64,000 bases of DNA from Streptomyces antnestii (GCF_004005495.1 NZ_RZYA01000020.1:1-64000); one strand, 5' to 3'. Counted from the first letter of the stretch, positions 33,391 to 42,224 are shown. Notes: a model not told the origin generated them from the letters alone. Numbers and translations are program-made.

Positions 33391-34419
33391 TCACGCCTCG
33401 CTGAGGACGGCGGGGCGGCGCGACGCGATGACCTTCTTCGCGAGGGCCTTCGGGCTCGTCAGGAAGCCCCAGCCCCACGACATGTGCATCGTGGCGAGCG
33501 CGACCGGGATCTGCAGGCGCGCCTTCAGCGGCAGCCCCTTGCCGGCCGGCACCGAACCGGCCGCGATCGCCGCGAGATACCCGCCGGGGATCACGAAGCC
33601 CCACGGCGTCAGGAACGCGCCCACGACCACACCGGCGGCGATCGCGCACACGGCGGCCGGCGGCGCGAGGTAGCGCAGGTTGATGGAGCCCTCGTGGTAG
33701 CGGGCGACGACGTGCCGCCAGCGCCCGTAGTCCTTGTACTGCTTGGCGAGCGCCTTCACGGAGGGGCGCGGCCGGTAGGAGACCTTCAGCTCGGGCGAGA
33801 ACCAGATGAGCCCGCCGGCCTCCCTGATCCGGAAGTTCAGCTCCCAGTCCTGGGCGCGGATGAACTCCTCGTTGTAGCCGCCCTGTTGCTCCAGCGCCTC
33901 GCGCCGGAAGACACCCAGGTAGACCGTCTCGGCCTGCTGCGCCTCGCCGCCGGTGTGGAACGCCGCGTTGCCCACACCTATCTTCGACGTCATCGCGGCG
34001 GCGACGGCCTGCTCCCAGGCGTTGGTGCCCTGGGCGTGCATGATGCCGCCCACGTTCATCGCGCCGGTCTGCTCCAGGAGGCGCACGGCGGTCGTGATGT
34101 AGCCCGGGGAGAGCGCGGCGTGGCCGTCGACGCGGACGACGACCGGGTGGCGGGAGGCCTTGATCGCGGCGTTCAGGGCGGCGGGGGTGCGGCCCGTCGG
34201 ATTGGGCACGGTGACCACGCGGGGGTGTTCGGCGACGAGCTGCGCGGCGATCTCGTCCGTACGGTCGGCGGACGGGCCGAGGGCGACCACGACCTCCATC
34301 TCGCCGTCGTACTCCTGCGCAAGGATCGCCTCGACAGCTTCCCGCAGATGCCGCTCCTCGTTGAGGACGGGCATGATCACGGAAACGGGCGGAAGCTGCT
34401 TGTCGGAATTCGCGTTCAT
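33391..34419 (-). CDS. family 2 glycosyltransferase
   Basis: A 342-residue GT2 enzyme: PPVSVIMPVLNEERHLREAVEAIL opens the fold, VRVDGHAALSPGYI is the DXD-type metal site (here DGH) and FIRAQDWELNFRIREAGG is the acceptor/catalytic ED-like region. Two or three hydrophobic stretches at the end (from about 250) suggest membrane association. The domain resembles enzymes that extend exopolysaccharide or wall polymers. It sits between LCP genes 3 and 4 on the opposite strand, so it likely serves the polymer those LCP proteins attach. Confidence 0.88.
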   Translation of the reverse strand: MNANSDKQLPPVSVIMPVLNEERHLREAVEAILAQEYDGEMEVVVALGPSADRTDEIAAQLVAEHPRVVTVPNPTGRTPAALNAAIKASRHPVVVRVDGHAALSPGYITTAVRLLEQTGAMNVGGIMHAQGTNAWEQAVAAAMTSKIGVGNAAFHTGGEAQQAETVYLGVFRREALEQQGGYNEEFIRAQDWELNFRIREAGGLIWFSPELKVSYRPRPSVKALAKQYKDYGRWRHVVARYHEGSINLRYLAPPAAVCAIAAGVVVGAFLTPWGFVIPGGYLAAIAAGSVPAGKGLPLKARLQIPVALATMHMSWGWGFLTSPKALAKKVIASRRPAVLSEA

Positions 34420-34548
34420 CAGGCGTCACGTTACCGCTAATGGGGGACACGGTCGCGCGCCGCCGTGGTCGCTGCCGCGGGCAGGAGATCGTATGGGCCT
34501 ACGGTGCTCGCGATCCCACGCCCCACCTTCTCGGAGGTGTCCCCCCAC

Positions 34549-36024
34549 GTGCCCATGCCGCCGCCCCCGCCCCGCTCGCCCGCCCGCCCGACCCGTCCCC
34601 CACGCCAGGATCGCGGACGTCCCGCCGCACCCGCCGTACGGAGGAAGAAGCCACGCTGGGCCATGCGGGTGGCGACGACCTGCTCGGTGACGGTCCTCGC
34701 GGCCGCCGGGATCGGGCACGCCGTCGTCTCCGGGCTCGACACGGAGATCAACCGCGTCGATCCCTTCAAGGACATGAAGAACCGGCCGTCCGCCGGTCAC
34801 GGGATGAACGTGCTGCTCGTCGGCACCGACGGCCGCGACAAGATCACCCCGGCGGAGAGGGCGAAGTACCGGCTCGGCGGCGCGCCCTGCCACTGCACGG
34901 ACACGATCATGATCGTGCACCTGTCGGCCGACCAGGACCGCGCCAGCATCGTCAGCCTGCCGCGCGACAGCTACGCCGAGATCCCCCCGCACACCGACCA
35001 GACGACCGGCAAGCAGCACCAGCAGCACCCGGTGAAACTCAACGCGGCGTACGCGGAGGGCGGCCCCCACCTGACCGTACGCACCGTCGAGCACATGACC
35101 GGCGTGAAGATCGACCACTATCTGGAGGTCGACTTCACCAGCTTCATGAAGACGGTGGACGTCCTCGGCGGCGTCGACATCTGCACGGCCAAGCCGCTCA
35201 AGGACTCGTACACCGGGCTGGACATGGCCGTCGGCACCCACCGGCTCGACGGCGGGCAGGCGCTCCAGTACGTCCGCGCCCGGCACACCGACGGGGCGGG
35301 CGACCTGGGCCGGATGCAGCGCCAGCAGCGCTTCCTCGCCGCGCTCATCGCGAAGACCACGTCGTCCGGGGTGCTCCTGAACCCGGTGAAGTTCCGTGAG
35401 GTGGCGAGCACTCTGCTCAGCTCCGTCCGCGCGGACAAGGGCTTCGGCACGGACCAGATGGTCGAGCTCGCGCGGGCGATGCGCGGGTTCTCGCCCTCGT
35501 CGTCGGATTTCACGACCGTGCCGGTCGGCAATGTCAGCTTCCCCGTCAAGGGCATCGGCTCGACCGTCAAGTGGGACCCGGTGAAGTCGAAGAAGCTGTT
35601 CCAGACCCTGCGCGACGACAAGCCCCTCGCCGTCCACCACCAGAGGAAGGAGGAGACGGTCGTCGGCGTCGCGCCCGAGCAGATCCGCGTCCAGGTCGAG
35701 AACGGCACGATGTCGCCCGGACTCGGCAAGACGGTGGACGCGCAGCTGCGGGGAACGGGGTTCCGCACGAGCGGGGCGCCGGCGAACGCGGCGCAGCGGA
35801 CCGCGCAGCACACCGTCGTCCTCTACGACCCGCGCTGGGACCGGTCGGCGAAGGCGCTCGCCGCGGCGCTCCCGGGCGCGCGGCTGCAGGCGGTGAACGG
35901 GCAGGGCCCGGTGCTGAAGGTGCTGGCCGGGCCCGACTTCAAGGCCGTGCAGGCGGTGCGGGCGGAGGACGCGCATCAGGGGGAGTTCGGGACGGTCACG
36001 GGGGACCAGGTGGTGTGCGGCTGA
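34549..36024 (+). CDS. LCP family protein 4 with C-terminal LytR_C domain
   Basis: A 491-residue LCP protein with a Pro/Arg-rich start, a membrane helix at about 39-61 and an LCP domain (MNVLLVGTDGRDKITPAER, TDTIMIVHLS, VSLPRDSYAEIP, RARHTDGAGDLGRMQRQQRF). A LytR_C domain (about 375-470, QIRVQVENGTMSPG) follows. CHCTDT just before the central strand gives two extracytoplasmic cysteines. GTG 34549 has GGAGG 11 bases upstream; ATG 34555 is the alternative. Confidence 0.9.
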   Translation: MPMPPPPPRSPARPTRPPRQDRGRPAAPAVRRKKPRWAMRVATTCSVTVLAAAGIGHAVVSGLDTEINRVDPFKDMKNRPSAGHGMNVLLVGTDGRDKITPAERAKYRLGGAPCHCTDTIMIVHLSADQDRASIVSLPRDSYAEIPPHTDQTTGKQHQQHPVKLNAAYAEGGPHLTVRTVEHMTGVKIDHYLEVDFTSFMKTVDVLGGVDICTAKPLKDSYTGLDMAVGTHRLDGGQALQYVRARHTDGAGDLGRMQRQQRFLAALIAKTTSSGVLLNPVKFREVASTLLSSVRADKGFGTDQMVELARAMRGFSPSSSDFTTVPVGNVSFPVKGIGSTVKWDPVKSKKLFQTLRDDKPLAVHHQRKEETVVGVAPEQIRVQVENGTMSPGLGKTVDAQLRGTGFRTSGAPANAAQRTAQHTVVLYDPRWDRSAKALAAALPGARLQAVNGQGPVLKVLAGPDFKAVQAVRAEDAHQGEFGTVTGDQVVCG

Positions 36025-36065
36025 GGTCCCGGTTCTTCTCCCCCAGCCCGCCCCTTCCCGAAGTT

Positions 36066-36131
36066 CCGGGGCTCCGCCCCGGGCCCCGGTCCTCAAACTC
36101 CCCCAGACTCCGTCCGGGGGGACCCCCAAGG
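36066..36131 (-). repeat. dispersed Streptomyces intergenic element, copy 1
   Basis: A GC-rich palindromic block containing CTCAAACTCCCCCAGACTCC, flanked by GGGGCTCCGCCCCGGGCCCC and CCGGGGGGACCCCC. The same sequence occurs inverted at 40881-40954. I recognise it as a common element between genes in many Streptomyces genomes. Here it separates LCP4 from the thioesterase gene, at the 3' ends of convergent genes. Confidence 0.75.
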
Positions 36132-36148
36132 GCTGGAATGCCGGGCCC

Positions 36149-36697
36149 TCAGTCCTCGATGCCGTCCGCCGCGCGGCGCTCGCGCAGCTCCTTGATCGCG
36201 CGGCGGCGGGCGAGGCGGTGCTGGCGGCGGATCTGCGCCTCCTGGTAGCGCCGCTCGTCCCGCTCCGTCTCCGTAACCACCGGAGGTACGGAGCGCGGCT
36301 TGCCGTCCCCGTCGACCGCGGCGAAGACGAGGTACGCGGAGCCGACCTGCTGGGCCGGGGTCGACTCGTTCCAGCGCTCGGCCAGGACGCGGACGCCGAC
36401 CTCCATGGAGGTCCGGCCCGTCCAGTTCACCTGGGCCTTCACATGGACGAGGTCGCCCACGCGCACCGGCTCCAGGAAGACCATCTCGTCCATGGAGGCG
36501 GTGACGGCGGGGCCGCCGGAGTGCCGGCCGGCCACGGCGCCCGCCGCGTCGTCGACCAGTTTCATGATCACGCCACCGTGCACCGTCCCCAGGAGGTTGG
36601 TGTCGTTGTGGGTCATGATGTGCGACAACGTCGTACGGGAAGCTGAGGTCGGCTTACCCGGAATTTCCGATTCCGCGCCGCGGGCCTGGTCTGTCAT
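36149..36697 (-). CDS. acyl-CoA thioesterase, hotdog fold
   Basis: This 182-residue protein has one hotdog domain: HIMTHNDTNLLGTVHGGVIMKLVDDAAGAVAGRH holds the N/D, HGG and Asp features of the BACH-type acyl-CoA hydrolases, and VKAQVNWTGRTSMEVGVRVLAE is the central strand pair. The C-terminus is Arg-rich. It hydrolyses acyl-CoA to free acid and CoA; chain length is unknown. The ATG at 36697 is followed by a compact conserved protein, and longer readings are just open high-GC frame opposite LCP5. Confidence 0.85.
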   Translation of the reverse strand: MTDQARGAESEIPGKPTSASRTTLSHIMTHNDTNLLGTVHGGVIMKLVDDAAGAVAGRHSGGPAVTASMDEMVFLEPVRVGDLVHVKAQVNWTGRTSMEVGVRVLAERWNESTPAQQVGSAYLVFAAVDGDGKPRSVPPVVTETERDERRYQEAQIRRQHRLARRRAIKELRERRAADGIED

Positions 36698-36805
36698 GGC
36701 CTCCACCTTATGCCGGGCCGGGTTTGTGTCTGTTCTGCAACAGCCCTGGTGCGATTCCTCACCCACCCTTGTGGGGCACACAGGCGACCCCTGCACACTG
36801 GGGCC

Positions 36806-38101
36806 ATGAATGATTGGCCAGAGGGTTGGGGCGAGAGTCAGGGCGGCGGCGACCGCGGTTACGGTCGCGGCAGTGCCAGCGCGCGTCCCGAGGGCGCCCG
36901 CGCGATGCCGCACGTGCAGCGCGGGCAGGGCGGCCCCGGCCGCTCGGCGCCGCCCCGGCCGGGAGTCCCGGCGCAGCCGTCGTACGGCGACGGCTACGGG
37001 GACCAGTACGACAGCGGTTACAACACCGGTCAGGTCTACGGCGGTGGCGGCGGACGCCGCGGCGGTGGCTACGTACCGAACGACGACGACCCGGCCGACG
37101 GGTACGCGCCCCCGCGGCCGCGCCCGAACTGGGGCCGTCGCATCAGACGCACCCTCGTGACGCTCGTCGTCCTCCTCCTCGGTGTGAGCATCGGCACGTA
37201 TTTCTGGGCCGACTCCAAGCTCCACCGTGACGTCGACCTCTCCAAGGTCATAGAACGGCCCGAGACGGGCAGCGGCACGAACTACCTGATCGTCGGCACC
37301 GACAGCCGCCAGGGCATGACGGCCGCGGACAAGAAGAGGCTCCACACCGGGTCCGCCGAGGGCAAGCGCACGGACACGATGATGATCCTGCACACCGGCA
37401 GCAATGGCAGCACGATGATCTCCTTGCCGCGCGACTCGAACGTCACGATCCCGTCCTACAAGGGCTCGGCCTCCGGCAAGCTCTACCCGAACCAGGGCCG
37501 CCAGGTGAAGCTCAACGCCGCGTACGCCGAGGACGGTCCCGAACTCCTCGTGCGCACGGTCGAGTACAACACCGGCCTGCACATCGACCACTACGCGGAG
37601 ATCGGCTTCGGCGGCTTCGCGAAGATCGTGGACGCGGTCGGCGGCGTCGATATGGACCTGAAGCAGGGCTTCAAGGACAAGTGGTCCGGCGCCGACTTCA
37701 AGGCGGGCAAGCAGACGCTGAACGGCCAGCAGGCCCTCGCCTTCGTCCGTACGCGCCACGCGTTCGCCGCGAGCGACCTCCAGCGCACCAAGAACCAGCA
37801 GGCCTTCCTGTCGGCCCTGGCCCACCAGGTGGCCACGCCCTCGACGGTCATGAACCCCTTCAAGCTCTACCCGACGATGGGTGCGGGCCTCGACTCGCTC
37901 GTCGTCGACAAGGACATGAGCCTGTTCAACCTGGGGTCCATGTTCTGGGCCATGAAGGGCGTCACGAGCGGCGACGGCAAGTCGATGAACATGCCGGTCT
38001 CCGGCTCCGTCGGCGGCAACCTGCTCTGGGACAAGGCCAAGGTCAAGCAGCTGGTGGCCGAGCTCAAGAACGACGACAAGGTGACGGTGTCGGGCAACTG
38101 A
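36806..38101 (+). CDS. LCP family protein 5
   Basis: A 431-residue LCP protein with a Gly/Tyr/Arg-rich cytoplasmic tail, a membrane helix at about 115-135 and the LCP core (TNYLIVGTDSRQGMTAAD, TDTMMILHTG, ISLPRDSNVTIP, RTRHAFAASDLQRTKNQQAF). It has no C-terminal LytR_C domain, like LCP1. I chose ATG 36806 (MNDWPEGWGE), nine bases after a CACACT hexamer, possibly leaderless. The strong hairpin at 38126-38174 ends the transcript. Confidence 0.9.
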   Translation: MNDWPEGWGESQGGGDRGYGRGSASARPEGARAMPHVQRGQGGPGRSAPPRPGVPAQPSYGDGYGDQYDSGYNTGQVYGGGGGRRGGGYVPNDDDPADGYAPPRPRPNWGRRIRRTLVTLVVLLLGVSIGTYFWADSKLHRDVDLSKVIERPETGSGTNYLIVGTDSRQGMTAADKKRLHTGSAEGKRTDTMMILHTGSNGSTMISLPRDSNVTIPSYKGSASGKLYPNQGRQVKLNAAYAEDGPELLVRTVEYNTGLHIDHYAEIGFGGFAKIVDAVGGVDMDLKQGFKDKWSGADFKAGKQTLNGQQALAFVRTRHAFAASDLQRTKNQQAFLSALAHQVATPSTVMNPFKLYPTMGAGLDSLVVDKDMSLFNLGSMFWAMKGVTSGDGKSMNMPVSGSVGGNLLWDKAKVKQLVAELKNDDKVTVSGN

Positions 38102-38125
38102 CCACCGCACGATCACGATCACGGT

Positions 38126-38174
38126 CACAAGGGAAGGGCCCGGACGGAGATTCCGTCCGGGCCCTTCCCTTGTG
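38126..38174. terminator. 23-bp perfect hairpin between LCP5 and fadE
   Basis: Bases 38126-38148 pair without mismatch with 38152-38174 around a 3-base loop (GAT). The stem core is GGGCCCGGACGGA. It lies between two convergent genes and should stop transcription from both sides. Confidence 0.85.
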
Positions 38175-38208
38175 CGCGCGTTACGGCAGGTGCGCGCGTT
38201 ACGGCAGG
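38173..38208 (-). repeat. 18-bp exact tandem repeat including the fadE stop codon
   Basis: TGCGCGCGTTACGGCAGG occurs at 38173-38190 and again at 38191-38208. The second copy holds the fadE stop TAA (complement of 38199-38201). The first copy puts another TAA in the same frame 18 bases downstream. Confidence 0.9.
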
Positions 38209-39356
38209 TTGCGCGCCATCACGATGCGCTGGACCTGGTTCGTGCCTTCGTAGATCTGGGTGATCTTGGCGTCGCGCATCATGCGCTCGACCGGGTAGTC
38301 GCGGGTGTAGCCGTAGCCGCCGAGGAGCTGGACGGCGTCCGTGGTGACCTCCATGGCGACGTCCGAGGCGAAGCACTTGGCGGCGGCGCCCTGGAAGGTG
38401 AGGTCCGCGTCACCGCGCTCCGACTTGGCCGCCGCCTGGTACGTAAGGGCGCGGGCGGCCTCGATCTTCATCGCCATGTCGGCGAGCATGAACTGGATGC
38501 CCTGGAAGTCGGCGATCGGCTTGCCGAACTGCTTGCGCTCCTTGACGTAGCCCTTGGCGTAGTCGAGGGCGCCCTGGGCGATGCCGAGGGCCTGGGCCGC
38601 GATGGTGATGCGGGTGTGGTCCAGGGTCTTCATCGCCGTGGCGAAGCCCGTACCCTCCTCGCCGATCATGCGGTCGAGCGGGATGCGGACGTTGTCGAGG
38701 TAGACCTCGCGCGTCGGGGAGCCCTTGATGCCGAGCTTCTTCTCCGGGGCACCGAAGGAGACGCCCTCGTCCGACTTCTCGACGACGAAGGCGGAGATGC
38801 CCTTCGAGCGCTTGGTCGGGTCGGTGACGGCCATGACCGTGTAGTACTCGGAGACGCCGGCGTTCGTGATCCAGCGCTTCACGCCGTTGAGCACCCAGGA
38901 GTCGCCGTCGCGGACCGCGCGGGTCTTCATCCCCGCCGCGTCCGAGCCCGCGTCCGGCTCGGAGAGGCAGTACGAGAACATGCCCTCCCCCTTGGCGAGA
39001 GGCGTCATGTACTTCTTCTTCAGCTCCTCGGAGCCGGAGAGGATGACGGGCAGCGAGCCCAGCTTGTTCACGGCCGGGATGAGGGAGGAGCTGGCGCAGA
39101 CGCGGGCCACCTCCTCGATCACGATGACGGTCGCGAGGGCGTCGGCCCCGGCGCCGCCGTAGGCCTCCGGGACGTGCACCGCCTGAAGGTCGTTCGCGAC
39201 GAGCGCGTCCAGGGCCTCCTGCGGGAAACGCGCCTCCTCGTCGACCGCCGCGGCGAACGGAGCGATCTTGGCCTCGCACAGAGCCCGCACGGACTCGCGG
39301 AGCATGTCGTGCTCTTCGGCCGGACGGTACAGGTCGAATTCGGGCGATCCTGCCAA
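38199..39356 (-). CDS. acyl-CoA dehydrogenase
   Basis: This 385-residue FAD enzyme inserts the trans-2 double bond in acyl-CoA. Family marks: FSYCLSEPDAGSDAAGM and WITNAGVSEYYTVMAV for FAD, and RMMRDAKITQIYEGTNQVQRIVMARNL with the catalytic-base Glu. It is the counterpart of the FadE that precedes purE-purK in mycobacteria; substrate range is unknown. It starts with TTG at 39356, 11 bases after GGAG. An AT-rich stretch upstream (39379-39402, TTACCGTTAAGTAACC) may hold its promoter or operator. Confidence 0.93.
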   Translation of the reverse strand: MAGSPEFDLYRPAEEHDMLRESVRALCEAKIAPFAAAVDEEARFPQEALDALVANDLQAVHVPEAYGGAGADALATVIVIEEVARVCASSSLIPAVNKLGSLPVILSGSEELKKKYMTPLAKGEGMFSYCLSEPDAGSDAAGMKTRAVRDGDSWVLNGVKRWITNAGVSEYYTVMAVTDPTKRSKGISAFVVEKSDEGVSFGAPEKKLGIKGSPTREVYLDNVRIPLDRMIGEEGTGFATAMKTLDHTRITIAAQALGIAQGALDYAKGYVKERKQFGKPIADFQGIQFMLADMAMKIEAARALTYQAAAKSERGDADLTFQGAAAKCFASDVAMEVTTDAVQLLGGYGYTRDYPVERMMRDAKITQIYEGTNQVQRIVMARNLP

Positions 39357-39378
39357 GGTGTCTCACGCTCCAAGGACG

Positions 39379-39402
39379 CTAATTACCGTTAAGTAACCCA
39401 AA
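39379..39402. promoter_or_regulatory. AT-rich inverted repeat between fadE and ugd
   Basis: TTACCGTTAAGTAA has 4-bp inverted arms (TTAC/GTAA) and lies in an AT-rich island, unusual for this DNA, 24-45 bases upstream of fadE. It is a candidate operator for a fatty-acid regulator, but the arms are short. Confidence 0.3.
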
Positions 39403-39530
39403 TTTTAGGCCTCTGCCCACGAGAGGGATACGTGAGCTACGCGACAGGCGAAAACCTGCCCGGTGAAGGGCCGTGCCACGCCCGACTATGCTCGGGCACC
39501 GCATTGCAGTCGTACACCTCTGGAGCTCCC

Positions 39531-40856
39531 ATGGCCTTGAAGATCACCGTGATCGGCACCGGCTACCTCGGCGCGACACACGCCGCCGCCATGGCCGAGC
39601 TCGGCTTCGAGGTCCTCGGGCTCGATGTCGTCCCCGAGAAGATCGAGATGCTCACCCGGGGCGAGGTCCCGATGTACGAGCCAGGTCTCGAAGAGCTGCT
39701 GCGCAAGCACGTCGCCGGGATCGAGGGCTCCACCGGCCGGCTGCGCTTCACCATGGACTGGGCCGAGGTCGCCGAGTTCGGCGACGTCCACTTCGTGTGC
39801 GTGAACACCCCGCAGAAGCACGGCGAGTACGCCTGCGACATGAGTTACGTAGACGCCGCGTTCTCCTCCCTCGCACCGCACCTGAAGGCGGGCGCGCTGG
39901 TCGTGGGCAAGTCGACGGTGCCGGTGGGCTCCGCCGCCCGCCTCGCGACGCTCCTGCCGGAGGGCACCGACCTGGCGTGGAACCCCGAGTTCCTGCGCGA
40001 GGGCTTCGCCGTCCAGGACACGCTGCACCCGGACCGCATCGTGGTCGGCGTGCGCAGCGAGCGCGCGGAGAAGATCCTGCGGGACGTGTACGCGGCGCCG
40101 GTCGGGCAGGGCTCGCCGTTCGTGGTCACCGACTTCCCGACGGCCGAGCTGGTCAAGACGGCCGCCAACTCCTTCCTCGCGACGAAGATCTCCTTCATCA
40201 ACGCGATGGCGGAGGTGTGCGAGGCCGCGGACGGCGATGTCGCGAAGCTCGCGGAGGCGATCGGCCACGACGACCGGATCGGCTCCAAGTTCCTGCGGGC
40301 CGGCATCGGCTTCGGCGGCGGCTGCCTGCCCAAGGACATCCGGGCGTTCATGGCCCGCGCCGGTGAGCTGGGCGCCGACCAGGCGCTGACGTTCCTGCGC
40401 GAGATCGACTCCATCAACATGCGGCGGCGCGGCCAGATGGTCGAGATGACCCGCGAGGCACTGGGCGGCGGCTCGTTCCTGGGCAAGCGGGTCGCGGTCC
40501 TCGGCGCGACGTTCAAGCCGGACTCGGACGACGTACGGGACTCGCCCGCGATGAACGTCGCCGGGCAGATCCACCTCCAGGGCGGCCAGGTCACGGTCTA
40601 CGACCCGAAGGGCAACGCCAACGCGCGGCGCCTCTTCCCGACGCTCGGCTTCGCCGACTCCGTGCTGGACGCGGTGCGCGGGGCGGATGTCGTGCTGCAT
40701 CTGACGGAGTGGCGGGAGTTCCGCGAGCTGGACGCCGAGCTGCTGGGCGGGGTCGTGGCGTCCCGGGTGATCCTGGACGGCCGCAACGCGCTGGACCCTG
40801 CGGTGTGGCGCGAGGCCGGGTGGACGTACCGCGCGATGGGCCGCCCGACCGCATAG
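39531..40856 (+). CDS. UDP-glucose/UDP-sugar 6-dehydrogenase
   Basis: A 441-residue nucleotide-sugar dehydrogenase that oxidises UDP-glucose (or a related sugar) twice to the uronic acid. LKITVIGTGYLGATHAAAMAELG is the NAD site, EFLREGFAVQDTLHPDRIV and KTAANSFLATKISFINAMAE are family segments, and GFGGGCLPKD holds the catalytic Cys (about residue 264). ATFKPDSDDVRDSPA opens the C-terminal UDP-binding domain. The ATG at 39531 has GGAG five bases upstream. It would supply uronic acids for envelope polysaccharide. Confidence 0.93.
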   Translation: MALKITVIGTGYLGATHAAAMAELGFEVLGLDVVPEKIEMLTRGEVPMYEPGLEELLRKHVAGIEGSTGRLRFTMDWAEVAEFGDVHFVCVNTPQKHGEYACDMSYVDAAFSSLAPHLKAGALVVGKSTVPVGSAARLATLLPEGTDLAWNPEFLREGFAVQDTLHPDRIVVGVRSERAEKILRDVYAAPVGQGSPFVVTDFPTAELVKTAANSFLATKISFINAMAEVCEAADGDVAKLAEAIGHDDRIGSKFLRAGIGFGGGCLPKDIRAFMARAGELGADQALTFLREIDSINMRRRGQMVEMTREALGGGSFLGKRVAVLGATFKPDSDDVRDSPAMNVAGQIHLQGGQVTVYDPKGNANARRLFPTLGFADSVLDAVRGADVVLHLTEWREFRELDAELLGGVVASRVILDGRNALDPAVWREAGWTYRAMGRPTA

Positions 40857-40880
40857 TCAGCCCCTCCGCACAAGTCAGCC

Positions 40881-40954
40881 CCTTGGGGGTCCCCCCGGAC
40901 GGAGTCTGGGGGAGTTTGAGGAGCGGGGTCCGGGGCAGCGCCCCGCGACCCCGG
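40881..40954 (+). repeat. dispersed Streptomyces intergenic element, copy 2
   Basis: The inverse of 36066-36131: GGGGGTCCCCCCGGACGGAG, then GTCTGGGGGAGTTTGAGGAG and a GGGGCAGCGCCCC hairpin. It again sits at the 3' ends of convergent genes (ugd and dipeptidase-like protein). Confidence 0.75.
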
Positions 40955-40958
40955 CACA

Positions 40959-42062
40959 TCAGGCGTCCAACGGCTCAATGCGTGCGGTAGACGGCGGACG
41001 CCGCAACGCCGCGGCGCGGGCCGCGAACTCCGTTCCCTGGAGCACCCGTTGGACGTTGCCCCACGTGAGCAGCGCCAGCTCCGTCTCCGTCCAGCCCCGC
41101 TCGATCAGTTCGGCGAGCAGGTACGGGTAGCGGGACACGTCGGCGAGGCCCTCGGGGTGGACGGCTCCGGTGTCGTACGTGCCCGCGAGGCCGACGGCCC
41201 TGGCGCCCGCGACGCGCCGCACATGGTCCAGGTGGTCCGCGACGTCGCCGAGCGCGGGCCCCGTGTGCTCGGCGGAGCACGGCACGAGACACACACCGGT
41301 GTTGGCGCCCACCTCGGCGAGCAGGTCGTCGGGGACGTTGTCGGGATGGCCGTTGAGGGCGTGGGCCCCGGAGTGGGTGAGGATCACCGGGGCCTTGGTG
41401 ATCTCCAGGACCCTGCGCGCGGTACGGGCGGAGGCTCCGGTGAGGTCGGCCAGTACGCCGAGCCGGTTCATCTCCCGCACCACCTCCTCCCCGAACCGGG
41501 TGAGCCCCGCCTCGCCGGCCCACGAGGTGCCGGAGAGGGTGAGCAGGCGCACGCCGAGCGCGTACAGGGCGCGCAGCGTGGCGAGGGAGTCCCCGGCCGC
41601 GGAGGCGGGCGCGGGGCCCATGAGAACCGCGACGCGCCCGTAGGCGCGGGCGTCGCAGGCCTCGGAGGCGCTGCGCGCCAGGCGCAGGCCCTCGGGGTAT
41701 TCGGCGACGACGTGCCGGGCGAGGTCGAGCTGTTCCAGGACCGCCGTCACCGGATGCTCGGGCGCGGCGGCTCCGGGCAGGCGCAGGGTCCACAGGAGGG
41801 CGCCGACCCCTCCGTCACGCAGCCGGGGTATGTCGGTGTCGACCGACGTCTCGCCGAGTTCGAGGTCGTACCAGGGCAGGGTGCGCAGCGTTGCGGGCAG
41901 ACCGCAGTAGCCGTCGGCGACGGGGTGGTGCGTGAGGAGGGCGCGGGCGCGGGTGAGCGCGTCGTCCGCGGGGGGCTCGGGAGCCTCCTCGGTCGGTGAG
42001 GAGAGCTCGTCGAGCTCGCCTGTCTCGGCGGCGGTGATCAGTTCTTCCTGCAGTTCTGCCAT
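40959..42062 (-). CDS. membrane-dipeptidase homologue lacking most metal ligands
   Basis: This 367-residue protein is a full-length paralogue of the next gene and of renal dipeptidases (TIM-barrel peptidase M19). The zinc ligands are largely gone: HND is YCG (ADGYCGLPATL), the bridging Glu in GAEGGHS is missing (GPAPASAAGD), the His in DLSH is Gly (DLTGAS), and the Asp in GGDYDG is Thr (AGTYDT). Only the His in ILTHSG remains. It is probably a pseudoenzyme. The ATG at 42062 has GGAG seven bases upstream, and the frame is intact, so it is likely under selection. Confidence 0.85.
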   Translation of the reverse strand: MAELQEELITAAETGELDELSSPTEEAPEPPADDALTRARALLTHHPVADGYCGLPATLRTLPWYDLELGETSVDTDIPRLRDGGVGALLWTLRLPGAAAPEHPVTAVLEQLDLARHVVAEYPEGLRLARSASEACDARAYGRVAVLMGPAPASAAGDSLATLRALYALGVRLLTLSGTSWAGEAGLTRFGEEVVREMNRLGVLADLTGASARTARRVLEITKAPVILTHSGAHALNGHPDNVPDDLLAEVGANTGVCLVPCSAEHTGPALGDVADHLDHVRRVAGARAVGLAGTYDTGAVHPEGLADVSRYPYLLAELIERGWTETELALLTWGNVQRVLQGTEFAARAAALRRPPSTARIEPLDA

Positions 42063-42224
42063 GGCAAAGCTCCGGACATCGACGGTGTCGGCAGTCCGTT
42101 CACCGTCACACGCCTGGCGGACAGCCACCCGGTGGGCGCGGCGTTCGGGCGACACCGGGCGATCGAAACCTCCGGAGCGGAAGAACTCCGGAGGTCTCAC
42201 CGGCCGTCACCAGGCAGTCAGCCG

